In this document: positions 1 through 12,920 of the stretch, piece by piece
How positions within the stretch are numbered: the stretch's first letter is position 1
How the letters are laid out: every line of letters begins with the position of its first letter
From: Pseudofabraea citricarpa
Lineage: Eukaryota; Ascomycota; Leotiomycetes; Helotiales; Dermateaceae
Direction: 5' to 3'
Assembly: GCA_029641185.1 (NCBI GenBank)
Contig: JAPWGK010000016.1
Location: forward strand, 868,001-932,000
DNA: 64,000 nt
Translations under genes and position numbers: made by a program
Notes under the pieces: model-generated
Database searches by the model: none
The model's input: the letters and a program-made list of their open reading frames with translations, nothing else
Told to the model about the DNA's origin: nothing

Positions 1-2493
1 GTTCCGGAGTCCGCCGCCGTCGCCGGCTTAGTTGCTAACTCTCTTGTACAGTGCAGTGCAGTGCAGTGCAGTGCAGGTTGCAGTCCCGTTCGTACACGAC
101 AGTACGGCAACAGTATCAGCATCAAACCAAGCCTAAGACCGCTCGCAGCCTTCTTACCCCGCAAATGCAGCAGAAGGCAAAATGCGAAACCGCCAGAGGG
201 CGCACAGCTGCCACTGTACGTACCAGGAGATGCGATGCAAGACGCACAGGACATGCCGCAGGCAAGGTGAGGTAAGGCAAAGTAAGGTTCAAAACATCTC
301 ATCTCATCAGTCGCCGGTCACCAGTCACCAGTCGCCGGCACCGGTCACCAGTATCAGTTGTCAGCGTGCATAACGTGAGGACGGACGGAAGATGGGGAAA
401 CTTTCGATACTCCAGCTACCGGCCTGCAACTGTACGGGACTGTATGCTCTGGCTATGTCTATGCGTGCGTACGTGCGTACAGTACCGGTACAGTAGCAAC
501 GCATGCAGCGGAGCAAGCACCGTCGCCAAAGAGGAGAGATAACGAGAAAAGCAAGAAAAGGACAAAAAAAATGGAACCCGTATCAGTCATCCAACTACCA
601 AAATAGAACGAGAATAAAAAAGAAAGAAGATAAGTCGCCAGATGCTCATCCATCCGTACGCTCCCGCTACCTGTCGCCATTGCCGCCGGCGCCGTCGTCT
701 TTTCTTGATTTTCCTCCTGCCGCCCGTCCAGCCTCGGCCGGGAAGACTCGGGCGCTTGACGTGGGAAATCACGGGCTCTAGCTTATCTAGCCGTAGAAAC
801 TACAGTCGAGTCGAGCTGGTTGAGGGTTGTTAGTGACTTAGTCACCCAGCTACCAGCCATCTATCCAACCTCAGGGCAGGTAGGCAGTTAGCTAGCTGAT
901 GGGATAGGCCTCGCTCGAAAGCCTCGAAGGCCGAAGCCTCGCAGCCTCGGACTAGCGCATGTTCCGTTCTTTTGAGAAGCCGGACCTAGGTAGGAGCTTA
1001 GGAGCTGCCTGCTTACCTGCTTGCTTGCTGGAGGGGTGAAAGGGGAAACGCAATAAGCTGCGAGAGCGAGCTCGGTAAAGATCTCTCTGGTGCAGGCGAG
1101 GACCAGGGATGCATCGCAAACCTGTCTGAAGCCTCGAAGCCTCGAACCACGGCAAGCACACGAACGCATGTACAGTATATTGCCCAAGTATGCACTTACG
1201 CACGCACGCAGGCACGCATCAGCGGAAACCGGGGAAGAAGGGAAAGTAACGGGCTGGCTGCAATATCGAAATGTGAAGTCAGAATAAAATGAAATAGGTG
1301 AATCATAGACAGAGAAAGCTTGCTCGCTCTGCATATCCCGCAGCGGGGAACTGCTGGATAGATGGGTATAGGGGGGGTAGGGATTCGGGAGCAACGGTCG
1401 GGGTGGGAAGGGCTGGAAGGGCTGGAAAGGCTGGAAGGGCTGGCTGGCTGGCTGGTTGGTCTCCCTGTTATGATTACCTACAGGAGGTACGGTACCTATA
1501 CCATCTATACGATATTGCAGAATGTAGAATTGCAGAGGCGACACGGAAAGAAAGCCAAAAGGAGAAAAAAACAAGAAAGCCGGTCTTGGTCTTGGGTCTG
1601 CAAGTACCAGCAGCTGCAATACGGTACAGTAACATGTGGCATTGCCATGTAATGAGATGAGAATGAGGGGAAGTCTCGTCTTGAGTGGCCTGAGATCTTC
1701 GTCTGGCCGACCCATGCCATGCTCGCTCGCTCGCTCTCTGCTGTACTGCCTGCGATCTATCTGACTGAAGGGCCTGGGCCCCGACCTGTCGATTCAATCA
1801 TCAGACAGACGCTGCAAGAATACGGACATTGCTCCGATGCAGGCGTGCTGGATTGCAATTGCCCATGTGGAATGGGAGACGAAGGAGGGTAGGACGAAGA
1901 AGCGAAGGAGCATCAGGAGGACAGACGACTTGACGTTGTGTAAGGTCAGGCACGCAGGTGCCTTTGCCCAATATCAAAACCGCCCACTCAACTCACTCTG
2001 CCACTGGCACTGCACCGCACTGTAATTCATCCGCTTTGGTTTTGAGCTTTTTATTGCATTCCCAGATTTCCCCGTGTATGTACTTTTGCCATCAATAGAT
2101 GTGTTTTCCCGTTGGAGGATTCAGCCTGATAATATCCTTCTGCCTTCTCCCAAGCCAAATAAAACCCCGACCTTCCTACTCGCGTAGACTGAAATATAGT
2201 ATACCCAGCCCACCTTGATTGAACCCTTAACCCAAAACCTGGAAAGAGGCCCATTAATCGCCATAGTTTCTCGCAAAATGTACAAGGTTGATATAAAAAC
2301 AGATACCCAAACTCCGTTGGCGCCATCGTCATGTAGCAGCCAATATGTGATCGTAGAAAATGCAAATAACAAAAACCCCAAAGGCGCCGATCCTGTATGC
2401 AAATCATTAAGCGTAAGGATAGAACCCAATGATACCCATGGTATCTGCCCATTAATCCCTGACAGGATATATGGATTCCTGTCCTCGTGTCGG
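1..2493. other. Intergenic, repetitive, no convincing gene
   Basis: No open frame here looks like a protein. The longest, on the minus strand at 888-1715, is driven by simple repeats (a GGAAGGGCTG-like run near 1405-1440, GGCT repeats near 1440-1460, GCTC repeats near 1722) and has no recognisable domain. Short repeats of CAGTCGCC/CAGTCACC type lie at about 308-350. The last 450 bases before 2494 are AT-richer and probably hold the 3' end of the Reg1 transcript. No promoter, tRNA or transposon end could be supported. Confidence 0.6.
51..75. repeat. Tandem pentamer (GTGCA)5
   Basis: Five perfect copies of GTGCA sit in succession within non-coding sequence. This is a simple microsatellite; no function is implied. 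Confidence 0.9.
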
Positions 2494-4320
2494 TTATCGT
2501 CTCCAGCCAACGTTCCAGATTACATGTGCGATATCCTTCGCGGTATTTACAGTATCGACAACCTTGCCGAAAAGTCCTTCTGAAACAACATCGTCCTCGT
2601 CTTCCTCGTATGGCATGAACATTCCTGATGGCGTTCTCCTCATCCCCGATGGTTCACCTGTAAGACTCGAAGAAGATCCAGGACTTTGAAGAGCGTTGAA
2701 TCGTTCTTGAGTTACTGCCATGCTGTCCTTGCGGTTAGAAAACGCACTGGGAGGTTGCCAATCCATGTCGGCATCATCATCTTCCTCATCGTCCCCAGCC
2801 AGCATTCTCGATGACGGCTTTGATGGTCGGAGTGTTTCTTGTGAAGGGGATGGTGATAGTTTTGTCCCGTTCCAATATCCGTTGCTATGCTTCATGGCGG
2901 TTTCTTGGGGCTCCGGGGTATCTTCTCTATACTTGAGTGTTGTGGATGGGAGCATGGCAATTGTTTTACTGTCGACACTAAAACTTGTTCTTGGTGTAGG
3001 CTTCTTGCTTGCAATCGGAGGTAACTTGTGCTTCGAGGCCGTTCTCTTCATCATGATCCCACCGTCATCGGAGTCGCTGTCGTCGTAGTCCTGGATTGCA
3101 TAAGAGTCAACCTCCTCGTCATCACCCTTCATTTCCAACGCGATACACTGCTCGACCTGCTCGTTGAAGTGAATGTGCTTTTTCTCGCCAGTACCAGGAG
3201 TCACAAGGCCGGATGAGTTTATTGATGAGAGTGTGCTGGTGTTCTCTCGACTTAACCGTCTTGATGAAAACGGGAATGTAACATAATCTGACGTGGCGCG
3301 GTTGATAGATGGGCGAGCAAAATCACCCTCTCCGGCACTCTGTTGTGCCTGGACAGCTGCGGCTGCTTGCTTCAGGAGTGAAGACGCCGAGAGTGATCGT
3401 TGGAGCATTATTTCTGACATACTTCGCTTCTTGAGAATTGGCTTCTTGTTGAGGAACGAGTTAGACTTTGAGATTCGACTGCTGCTTGCTGGTGATGTCC
3501 CAGGAGCTCTAAAGCTCTTGTCTGTGCCACACTGAAGCGGTCCATACAACCAAGTAACATCACAGTCCTTCAGCCTATAGTGTGTAAGTAATTGCTCAAG
3601 CTCGCCTGCCATATGACGCAGCAGCAAGAATATCTTCGAAACTTACCAGTTGAGAGTTTCCGGGGACACGGTTTTCAGGTTGTTCTTTGACTTGATCCAA
3701 GTTCTCCACGACGCGTTCTCCAACCTTGCACTGTTGTTGTAGGCCTTCCGTTTTGAAACTATGTGCTTCCACGATGACCATATGTCTTCTTCCTTCCAGT
3801 TATGAGACAAGTAATCAACATGTCTTGACGGTTGTATCCTGATAGCCGTATCGTCCTCTGCGTGCTCGACAAATTCCGGTGAGCCTGGTCGTGAAACATT
3901 GGTCGAGGTGCTGTTAGAAGTTGGAGAGACCGTATACGAGTCTCCCGTTCGGGGGCTCGCTGGTGGCTCCAGGTCTTCTACCTGTCCGTAGTAGCCAACG
4001 TCGTCATACGAAGGGAAGACGATTTGGTCTTCGTCCTCAATGTCCTCGCAGTGTGCATCTAGTGACAAGCTGCTTGCTGGTGTGGACGCGTACGAGGGGG
4101 AGGTCGAATCTGCTTGGAGTGTTCTTGGAGAGGAAGGGGCTGACGACTCGGGGGAATTGCTTGGTGACACAATGGTGTTGAAGGAATGGCTACTCCGGGA
4201 CTTGGAGAGAGTGCTTGTATATGATGAATGGGGAGTCCCGAACTTGGGCTGCGAGTGGGATCGGCGGAGATTGCTTGACGAGAAGTAGCTGTTCTCCTCC
4301 GCATTCAAGACGACTGCCAT
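2494..4320 (-). CDS. reg1: Reg1-type regulatory subunit of protein phosphatase 1
   Basis: The model has two exons, 4320-3647 and 3574-2494, giving 584 aa; the 72-nt intron starts GTAAGT and ends CTATAG, and the join completes a Trp codon (AAC TG/G CTG). Residues ~165-240 carry the areA-GATA-like (DUF1752) block: NWKEEDIWSSWKHIVSKRK, then WLKDCDVTWLYGPLQ. A KKRSMSEIMLQRSL motif lies near residues 273-286, and an RVxF-like PP1 docking motif KKHIHFNEQVEQC at 356-368, as in yeast Reg1. The rest is Ser/Pro-rich and acidic, probably disordered. In yeast, Reg1 targets Glc7 to Snf1 for glucose repression; the same role here is inferred. The start is the first ATG of the long frame. The upstream region is long and GC/repeat-rich (see the G-run and C-run entries). 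Confidence 0.88.
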
Positions 4321-4917
4321 CCTGACGGTAGGATTGTTTACGAGGGTAGGTAGGTGGATCGGGAAGAGCGTGTCTCGAGGTCGGAAGGTCGAGTGTTGGT
4401 GGCAGACGAAGACTGTTTTCCCCCTTCTTCACTTGACGATCACCACTGGCTGGGGTAAAGTGCAACGCTCGCTCTCGGCGATGGGATCCTTCAATTCGCA
4501 GACGATCAATACATGCTCACGATGACCCAAACAGCTCGACGTGGTTGTGGGGGAGGAGAGAGGCGTGCGGTGTGAAGGACGGAAGAGGTGACAGGGAAGA
4601 TAAATTTCAGTGCAATGCGAGTTGTGCCGGTGCCAAAGACGGGAATCGGCCGAGGTACAAGAGGCAAGGGAAGGCGCAGTTGCTCAGATACTCAGGTGTT
4701 GACGACTCGGAGGGCCGACGACCGTGAGGTATATGAGGTATATGAGAAGAGAAGAAGGTTTGGCTGGTCGACAGCGAGGAGATTAGTTTGGCGTAGTAGT
4801 ATTAGGGCGTGCATTGGCCTGTTGGGGTAGTGGTAGTGGTTGGTGGTGGTGGTGGTGGAGGTGGTGGGTGGTAGTAGACGCAGAGAATGTGCAGCAGTAG
4901 TAATCGCCAGTGATGGT

Positions 4918-4985
4918 CCCCCAGTCGCCAGTCGCCAGTCGCCAGTCCCAGTGGCTCGCAGTGCCTCTCAGTCCCAGTCGCCGGT
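4918..4985. repeat. Short tandem repeat of AGTCGCC type
   Basis: At least three near-perfect heptamer units of AGTCGCC are followed by degenerate CAGTCCCAGT and CAGTCGCC units. A related cluster lies at about 308-350, on the other side of reg1. Confidence 0.75.
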
Positions 4986-5052
4986 TGCCAGTCGGGGCTA
5001 GGGATCGAAGCCGCTAACGCAGCCTGTTCTAGGGTTCTAGGCTTTTTCTCTT

Positions 5053-5090
5053 GGGGGAGACGACGGGGGGCCACGGGGGGCCACGGGGGG
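5053..5090 (+). other. Putative G-quadruplex motif
   Basis: Four G runs (5053-5057, 5065-5070, 5075-5080, 5085-5090) are separated by loops of 7, 4 and 4 bases, a perfect intramolecular G-quadruplex pattern. The last two runs are part of a CCACGGGGGG tandem unit. It lies about 750 bp upstream of the reg1 start. The motif is seen directly; folding or function is inference. Confidence 0.7.
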
Positions 5091-5346
5091 AAACCGTAGA
5101 CGTGAAATTTAAATCTCTACAGCGACCCCACCCGACCGCAAAAAACGCCCCTGTGTCCTGTGTCCTTGCTCTTGCTCTTCCTCTCCCTTCCCTGACTAGG
5201 TAACTCCCTAACTCTCTTCCCTGGAAAAGAAAAAAAAAAGAGAAAGGAGAAAAAAACAAAACACAAAAAAATAATAACAGAGCCAAACTCGACCTAGACC
5301 TCGACCTCGACCTCGACCTCATACAGCAGCAAGCCCCTTCCCTCTT

Positions 5347-5379
5347 CCCCCCTCTCCCCCCCTCTCCCCCCCTCGCCCC
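5347..5379 (-). other. C-run tract (G-quadruplex motif on the minus strand)
   Basis: Four C runs of 6, 7, 7 and 4 bases (5347-5352, 5356-5362, 5366-5372, 5376-5379) with 3-base loops form an i-motif pattern on the plus strand and a G-quadruplex pattern on the minus strand, which is the reg1 coding strand. It lies about 1 kb upstream of the reg1 ATG. Confidence 0.65.
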
Positions 5380-5913
5380 GTCCAAGGAAATCGAGGCAAC
5401 GCAGCGCAGATCGATTTACATTATTTGCCGTGCCAGCGCGCCCAGAGGAATTTGTCTTGATTCCACGCTTCCCAAAGTCTGATAAGTCAAATTCCCCCCC
5501 TTCCCAAGTTCCAGCGAACAGCATCCCCCCTCCCACCCCCCATCGCGCTCGGCACCGATCACCGCTCTTGACCCTGGCTCATCCAAGCCTTTTACCCCAT
5601 ATCAGGCGTGCCAGATTCTACGCCCGCCGACATGCGATGCGGTACGACATCTTCTCGGCTCCAAGCAGATGCGGAGATATCAATCGGCGTGGAGTCTGGA
5701 GTAAACAGCACACGGAGGGAGTGAGGTTGGGATGATGGATGGATGGAGAATCCGCGTGCGATGATAGGCACGATTCGTCAGCGCATGAAGGCGTCGAGGC
5801 ATCTCTTGACACCCAGGTCCCAGTTTAGTTGGCCTAGCTTGGCCCTGAATCCCCGACTACAGCTGTCTGTGCTACTTGTATGGAGTGTGCTGAGGGGCGG
5901 CCAGTCAGTCTGC

Positions 5914-5916
<3 letters not shown>

Positions 5917-5943
<27 letters not shown>
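5917..5943. repeat. CAG trinucleotide microsatellite (9 units)
   Basis: Nine perfect CAG units. In the frames tested this gives a Gln or Cys run inside short frames without family features, so I treat it as non-coding. Confidence 0.85.
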
Positions 5944-5946
<3 letters not shown>

Positions 5947-8900
5947 CTGTGCATGAAGCTACTCGAGTCTGAGAAACAACAGCTGTCGAATAATGCACTT
6001 ATCGCACGCTGTGGAGGAGGCCGTCGGCAACCAAGCACAGGCACAAAACCGCTCCCTGGATCATCGTGAGCCGTGGTCAATAATAACGTCGCTAAAACAA
6101 CAATAACACACATATATTCTTCTGCCCGTCATGGGTGTCAAGAATGGCCACCCGCCCGCCCTCTGGCGATGCGACCCTGGCTCAGAGCTCAGAGAAGAGC
6201 CCGCGGGATCCCCTCCCATCAACACCGTGGGCTGCTTTCGTGGCTGCGAAATCCACACAGCCGAGCAAGCGAACAACGACGACAACCACAGAATCATTTT
6301 CCCCGTGCACCCTCTCCATCCTTCGACACAAACTATGGCACGCCTTGGGTCCCTGGCCATTCCCCTCAGGGAGCAATGTGGGGGTACAAGACGGGCGAAA
6401 CGTGCGCGAGCAAACGACCATTGCCATATACTTTGAGCTAGGGTCAGGGTCAGACGAAAATTGCGAGATTTTAAACGACTACTACTCAGACAGTTTGGGA
6501 TGTCACTGAAGCTGTCGACAAAGCCAAAAAGGTACTTCCCTTAGGAATCGAGATATTCGGAGGAATAGCCACAAGGTTTAACGCGAATGCAAGCTTGGCC
6601 GGCTTTAGCTGGATTGGCCACAAGCCCAGGTCTTTAGTTTCTCACCTTGCGTTCTTAGTAAACGCCTCATACGCTATCGTACCTACGCTGTGCAAGTCAA
6701 CGCGACTTCAAGTTAAATGAGTGATGCTTTGGAGGAGGAGGAGAGAACTTGAAAGTGGAGCCACAGGCGGATAACATTCATCATTATACTCCGTTATTCC
6801 AAATGAGCAAGCAAATTGATCTCTACAGATCGACCCCTCGCCATATGGTTTCGTCTTTGACTTTACCACCGTGGGTTGTGCTGCTACAATATGCGGCTGC
6901 TACAGGATAGCTCAACTGACCACTCAAGAACTCGCGGCTTGGGGGCCCATATTATCTCGGCGCTTTTCTGCAACTTTGCGCCCAGCTTCCAGAATTGGTT
7001 GGAGGGAAGGGGTATCCGTTTTTTTCACGCGGGAGATCAACGTCTCATACTAGGTCGCCGCAAGTCTGCAATGTGTATTGTCCCTGGTTCGAAGATGGAG
7101 AGATTGCTGTCCATAGGAACCGCATGCGAGCCACCATATCCAAGTTTTGAATACGGATTCGGTCCGTTCTCGTTTCTATTGCCGATAGGCTTGAGAGTGT
7201 TCATAAGGAAGTCCTAAAGTTGGCTTCATGAGGGAATTAGGTCATTTAACGGCTACCAGATAGTTACGCAACCCATAACAACACCATGTTGTGCTACTGA
7301 GGCTGTGAACCGGCGGGAACGGATCACTGAAAGCAACTTGAGGCTTTGTCAAAGCTTCCAAACTTACAAGCTGACTAGAGATAACCAGAACCGAAACCAC
7401 ATTTTACACTTTATTCATCTGATATTCCAGCAGCACGTTGGCGGTATAAATAAATATATATCAAGGTTAAGAATCGTCTGCTGTTAGTGATATCGCCAGC
7501 CGATGAATCCTATCGTCCTGAACCCTTAATAGGGGTAGGCAATAAACCTTAATCCAGAATTTCAAACTCACTCACTCGTTGAGGAAAAGCGATGGAACAC
7601 CTCTCTGGCATCTCTCTAGCTGTCTTCCAAAGCTCAGAAAATGTTGGAAAGAGCCTTTGAGCTGTGCGTTCTGGAAGGACCCTCGTGAGAATGGGCAGTG
7701 CATTTCCATGGCATAGAAGAGGACGCTCTACCTTCTTACCCCATTATCATCAACACCTTTGGGAAGACAATACAGCTCTGCAAGCGGCTAACAGTGGATA
7801 CCCCGAGAGGATGTTACACATATTGGAGATAAGCGCCCGCAAGAGTCTATGGATCATGGAGCACTCGAAGCACCTCCAGATAATATTTTATGCGGGTATG
7901 ACAGAAGTTGGTTCTATTCTCGTATATCTCGCAGGCCCTGTCTAGACGAACTCCAGCGGCGTGATAAGACTCAAAGTTGTAGTGGTATGCAATGCAGAGC
8001 ACAAAACTTCAGACCCTGGCAGCCGAGCCTGAGCAGTGTGCGACAATATCTTTACATACCCTTCCTTTTCACCGTAAGGTTTCCTTGATCAGTGATGAGA
8101 AGCAAGCCGACATGACCGAATTTACTTCCACCTCACCGCCACAACAGACTTTTGACAACACACTTCTCGACTCTCTCAGCGCGGATGTCGGAGCCAGCTC
8201 GCAGCAGAGAAAACAAGAATATGAATTTGTGTGTGTGTGTGGGTATTTGTGGGCACATATGTTGTTGCTCCCTGTGCCACATCGTTATTGTGGACATGCG
8301 AAGGGAAGTGGTGCACCGTCGTTGCGTGTCTAGAACCATGGCATTGTGTCAATTCTGGATGCAGCAGGTGGCTGGAACGATAAGAAATCAGCCCTCTTCG
8401 TCTGCCCTAGCCACACTTCTTCTGTTGAAGGAGGGCCGTGAGACTGGATGATTGGGTGTTGCGGGTGTGGGCTGGAACGGCTGGTCCACCACTGCCACTG
8501 ACTGACCCGCCGGCCTTTTACTGTAGGTATGGTAAACCTGATTTACTGATTTTCTCGAGCATTGTTTGGTGGACGTGCATCGTCTAAGCTGCAGGAATCC
8601 ATGTCGACGACGGCCGTAAGCGAGTGCATCATCCGCAAATTCCCATTCCACACACCACGACTGAGCCAAACGATCTGCCACTTGCCAATCAGCATCACCG
8701 CCCCTCCATGCGCCCAGGCGTGTTGATGCCTCTTCTCTGCCTCTGTCTCCATCTTAACGAACGTAATCAGAATTCGGGATCCAAGGACGCGGCCTGGCTA
8801 TCGTACCAAAACTGGATGACATCTTCAGGCCTTTCAGCACCCAACTTTTGTGGGTGACGGATTGTGACAAGTCGAGTCCCACGACGTCAGATCATCAACG

Positions 8901-11900
8901 TTTGTCTGCTGTTGGCGCCATGTCGTGTGGGGTCGGTCCTCCTTGCCTCTCGTGCTGCTCGAGATAAGCATCTATATAGCCAAAGGGCATATCTGCTGGC
9001 TACGTACGACTCCGAAATTGCCCACCCTCCCGTGCTCTGTCTGTTATCTGGTGCTGCATGGTTGCGGCCTTATCATGCGTCCTTCCACTCTCGATACTGC
9101 GAGCGGGTATGAGGATCCGGATGCCCTCTGCACTCCTGTCGATATCAAGCAACCCGCTCCGGCCACTGGAAACGCGATGGGATCGTATTCAGTAAGCCGA
9201 GTTCCGGCCTCTCAACACTAACAATAATCACGTCGTGACACTGCAGCCGTTATTAGAATGGCTATCGGCCGGCCATGTGGTTGGTGGAGGGTGGGGATGC
9301 TAATATTCCACCCTCTCGAGATAGATTCACGAAGGAGGTTATCGGAAGTATAGTATACTTCCAGATCGCGCGTGTATTGAGCCAGTCCTCGTACAGTATT
9401 GCATGCTGAGTCTTGCCAGATCTGTGGTTCTGGGTACTTCCAGGACATCGACCGCTTTGCGGTCTATGCTGCCGCTGCCAAGGAACTCGATGCACGGCAT
9501 TGCTCCACCAGGTCTCCAGGGTGTCGATGCACATCACTATCCTTCTTTCCAATGATGATGCCCTTCTTGCCTCTGCAAGCCACTGGTTTCATCGATATTA
9601 TCATCAGGGATCAATCTATAATATTCAGTTTCCATTTCTACTGCAGTCTCACTCTTTTGACGGCGTGTCTACTGCAGTCTCGCCATCGGGCAGTACGGCC
9701 TCGTGTTGGTGAAGCGTCAGGGATTGAGACTTCCGGCAAGCATACGCGTACCTTGCTCTCGCGCGAGGATCGAAACCCATGGCTTCCGCTTCTTGAACCG
9801 GATTCCCGAGGATGACTGGTCGGATCAAGGGCTGTGGTGGACATCATAGTACCCCTCTGATGACGAAGCCAACTTCCATAATCACCTCATTCGAAGAAAC
9901 CTTCACCTAATGCAACAGGCCCTCGTTCAATTATCGAACTTTGATTTATGATGACTGAATTCAATCTTATGCTGGTGAAGGTCTTGAGAAATTGCCTGGT
10001 AAGAGTTCTTGTTATGCGTAGTATTAGCATCCTTAACGCTTAGTGTTTGCTTAATGCGAGGGAGAAGGATATGAGCATTTCACATCACTTCTTCCTATCA
10101 TGGAATCAAAATGATTACAGCACTATGGGACCGTATCAGCATTCTGGCTAGTTCTCCTTCCTTTGCCATCTAATACCCTAACAGCATATTGTTGTCTTCG
10201 AAGGTTCTATCAGAAAAGGAAGATTTGTCAAGTGTCGATCGCATTTCTTTGGCACTCAGTTTCAAGCGACTTCAATTCCAGCGGCTATCAAATTATAAAC
10301 CTGCGAGTAAGCACCGGGTGTTGTCGAACCGAGTTGAGCTTAGTACAACCCAAAGTTCTCGGGCAAAAATGCTTTACTCTGTATCTAGACTCTGAGGTGT
10401 ACGTACAATTTCTTTGGTTCTCGGAGTGGGAGTAGCAATCCACGATCGTCGATCAGAAAGCAGACGAAGGGTGTGATTCTTCGGATAGAATGTCGCCTAA
10501 TCTGGAGTTCGTTACTAAAACTCTTGTATGGCTTTGTTTGACTCCTGCTAACGTCCATGGCTCGAAGTAGAAAGTCAATTACAGCCTCACACAAGCAGTT
10601 CCCTTATTTTCCCCTTGCATTGCCCTGTTTACTTTGAGCACTTGTTTTGGGCTTTTGAGCACTGGAGCTCGAAACAACCCTGTATCGAATTACAAGTGTA
10701 TCGCCTCCTCGAGCCATATTCAAGCTTCGGCTGCCATATTTTAAGGTTGAACTCGTCTAAAATTCTATGAAAATTCAACAGCCTTGCATTGGTTGCTCGC
10801 GGCTGAAAGCATTCCTACCACCGCAAGCCACGCAAGACCAGACATTCTTACTTTGAATAAGCGGGTTCCTGCGTCAAGAATGGTGCAGAGCTGCAAAAGT
10901 TACACATAAGTGCGGCATTTGCGTCAAGCTGGGGGAAATTGTGTGTTTACTCCCTTCAAGATGGTATTTTCGTATAGATGCATCGGCTATTTCGTATCTC
11001 TACACCCTCGACCCCTTGCTATCATACTCATTAACCCTTCTGTGGATCTTGTATCACACAATTGCTCCTAACAAGTCGCAATTCATTCTGCATTCATCTT
11101 TCTTGTCGTTATTTTTGCAGGTGTTGCAGTCGTTTTAAGCATTTTTGTGGATCTTTTCAGACTACTTGCGTCAAATACATTATTGGTGTGGAGACAAGCG
11201 CAAAGTTTCGCTTATCTTTCTCCATCTAGAGATTTTGAGGTTAGTGGTAGGTTGTTTTCAGCAAGCTAAGTGCTTCCCCGGACCCTTAAAGTATATGATT
11301 ATGGAGAAGCTAGGACCTGATAAGGGAACCTTAATCACCTAGCCATATTCTACTCTCGTAGTGGTGCAAGGAGGTCAGCATTTCGGCTCTATACTGCCGC
11401 TGCTTACAACTAGCGTGGGGCGTTAAGCTTTATGATAGTCGCCTCTTCTTCTACAACACAGGTCAAATTATACGTATCTGAAGATCTTATATTCGGTCGA
11501 GGATTCTCAATTTCCGCGTTGCCTTTCCTAGACTTCCTTGCCGGGCAGGAATGTTTTGCTTAGCTTGCTGAAATCGCGATCCCCGTATTTCAGATCCCCT
11601 TGTCTAACGTCATGTGGAGCCTGCATCTGGACTCTAAACGTGCCGCACATTTATTTTTCATGTGACAACTCAGCTCTGGACCCCTAAAGCATATTAATCC
11701 TGACAAAGTTCGGATAAACTCTGTCACAAAGCTGCCAGGAGACGGTCTCCGCGGCGATCATGTCTGGTTTGTAGCGCTCCCGATCATCGGCGTTGAAGAA
11801 TGCTATCCTTTTCCAAGATTATCTTGTCCTCTTTCCTGGTCTCTGGGAGCCCCAAGCCTTGGACATCGTTCCATAAATGGCTGACTGGCATGTACCAGAT

Positions 11901-12468
11901 TGCTCGATGTGGCAATTGGGCTATGTCCTTACTACACTGGGTCGAACCACCCGGAAACCGAATCCTGGAGACTTTTTCTCGAAGTCGGACTAATCACCTC
12001 CGTAAGGGCTATGAAAACCATCCGTCCCCCCCCTTTTGAAGACTAAGGCCTCATTTAGAATTGCTCCCAAGAATTTGCAATTATTTGTCGGGCCTTGAAA
12101 TAGTCATATGTCTTGGTCCTGGTCTTGGTTGTCGAGAGCCGTCAAATACATCACATTTTCTGACTGCAGAATCTAGGACGTCTCAGTCAAAACATGCACC
12201 TTGGTAAGACTGGGTGGCATTTGATCTGGTGTCACTTTTTCCTGCAACGTATCCTTTGAAGAAGTTCTTTCAAAAACACATCCGAATCGCACACTGTGGG
12301 TTTCTGGAAGTACCATCCCATAAAATTATGGGCTACACATTTGTTGCTCTTGGATTTAGGTATTATACCTGACTCTACTTCTATCTCTATCTTGGGTATT
12401 GTTGTTGTCATAGATCGTTTCTACCCTCGCTAGAGATTCCGCCTGTCATTGTCGAGCTCTTTCTTTCC

Positions 12469-12478
12469 TACCTAGGTA
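12469..12478. promoter_or_regulatory. Palindrome TACCTAGGTA, copy 1
   Basis: A perfect 10-bp palindrome, the first of three exact copies in the 965 bp before the GH43 start. Any regulatory role is inference; this palindrome type is common in filamentous ascomycete DNA. Confidence 0.35.
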
Positions 12479-12910
12479 GATAACTATAGCTACCTCTATT
12501 GCTGTATCACAAGCGAGTACTTCTTTAGCGATAGATTATTCCTTATTCGTATTTCCACGATTCTCCGTGTATGGAGAAACGAAGTTCTTGAGAAGACCAG
12601 ATGTATGGGGGCCAGTTTTCATAAGTGCTCTCTTATGTTATCTAGGGATCCAGGTTCAGGTACTTATTGTTTACTTTGTCCGAGGAGTGGATCAGCCCTT
12701 TGAACTGTGCCTTATGGATAGTTCTCCGGTCTATTTCGTCCGAATAACTAGCTCGCAAATCACATCGGCCCTACTAAAGGCCAAAAGAGGATTCTTCTCG
12801 CACAACCAAGAGACTTGACATCAAACGTTGTTTCCTCTTTAATTACAGTACGGTCAACACAGCATTGAGGCGCTACGTTACATTAATAGACAGCAGTGGT
12901 AGCCGGATCG

Positions 12911-12920
12911 TACCTAGGTA
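12911..12920. promoter_or_regulatory. Palindrome TACCTAGGTA, copy 2
   Basis: Second exact copy of the palindrome, about 510 bp upstream of the GH43 start codon. Confidence 0.35.

Larger units (their letters stand above)
4321..6500. other. Long upstream region of reg1, repeats and purine/pyrimidine tracts
   Basis: There is no convincing coding sequence. The interval holds CAGTCGCC repeats (4918-4985), a four-run G tract (5053-5090), A-rich tracts (5225-5280), a C-run tract (5347-5379) and a CAG microsatellite (5917-5943). Open frames here are generated by these repeats. It probably contains the promoter and 5' UTR of the minus-strand reg1 gene. Confidence 0.55.

Noticed and set aside
888..1715. 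Minus-strand ORF of 275 codons
   Set aside because: Repeat-driven composition (QPF runs from a GGAAGGGCTG array), no domain, no splice or start support; open length is explained by GC-rich simple sequence.
5743..6113. Overlapping ORFs with Gln or Cys runs
   Set aside because: The runs come from the CAG microsatellite; the remaining residues show no family features.
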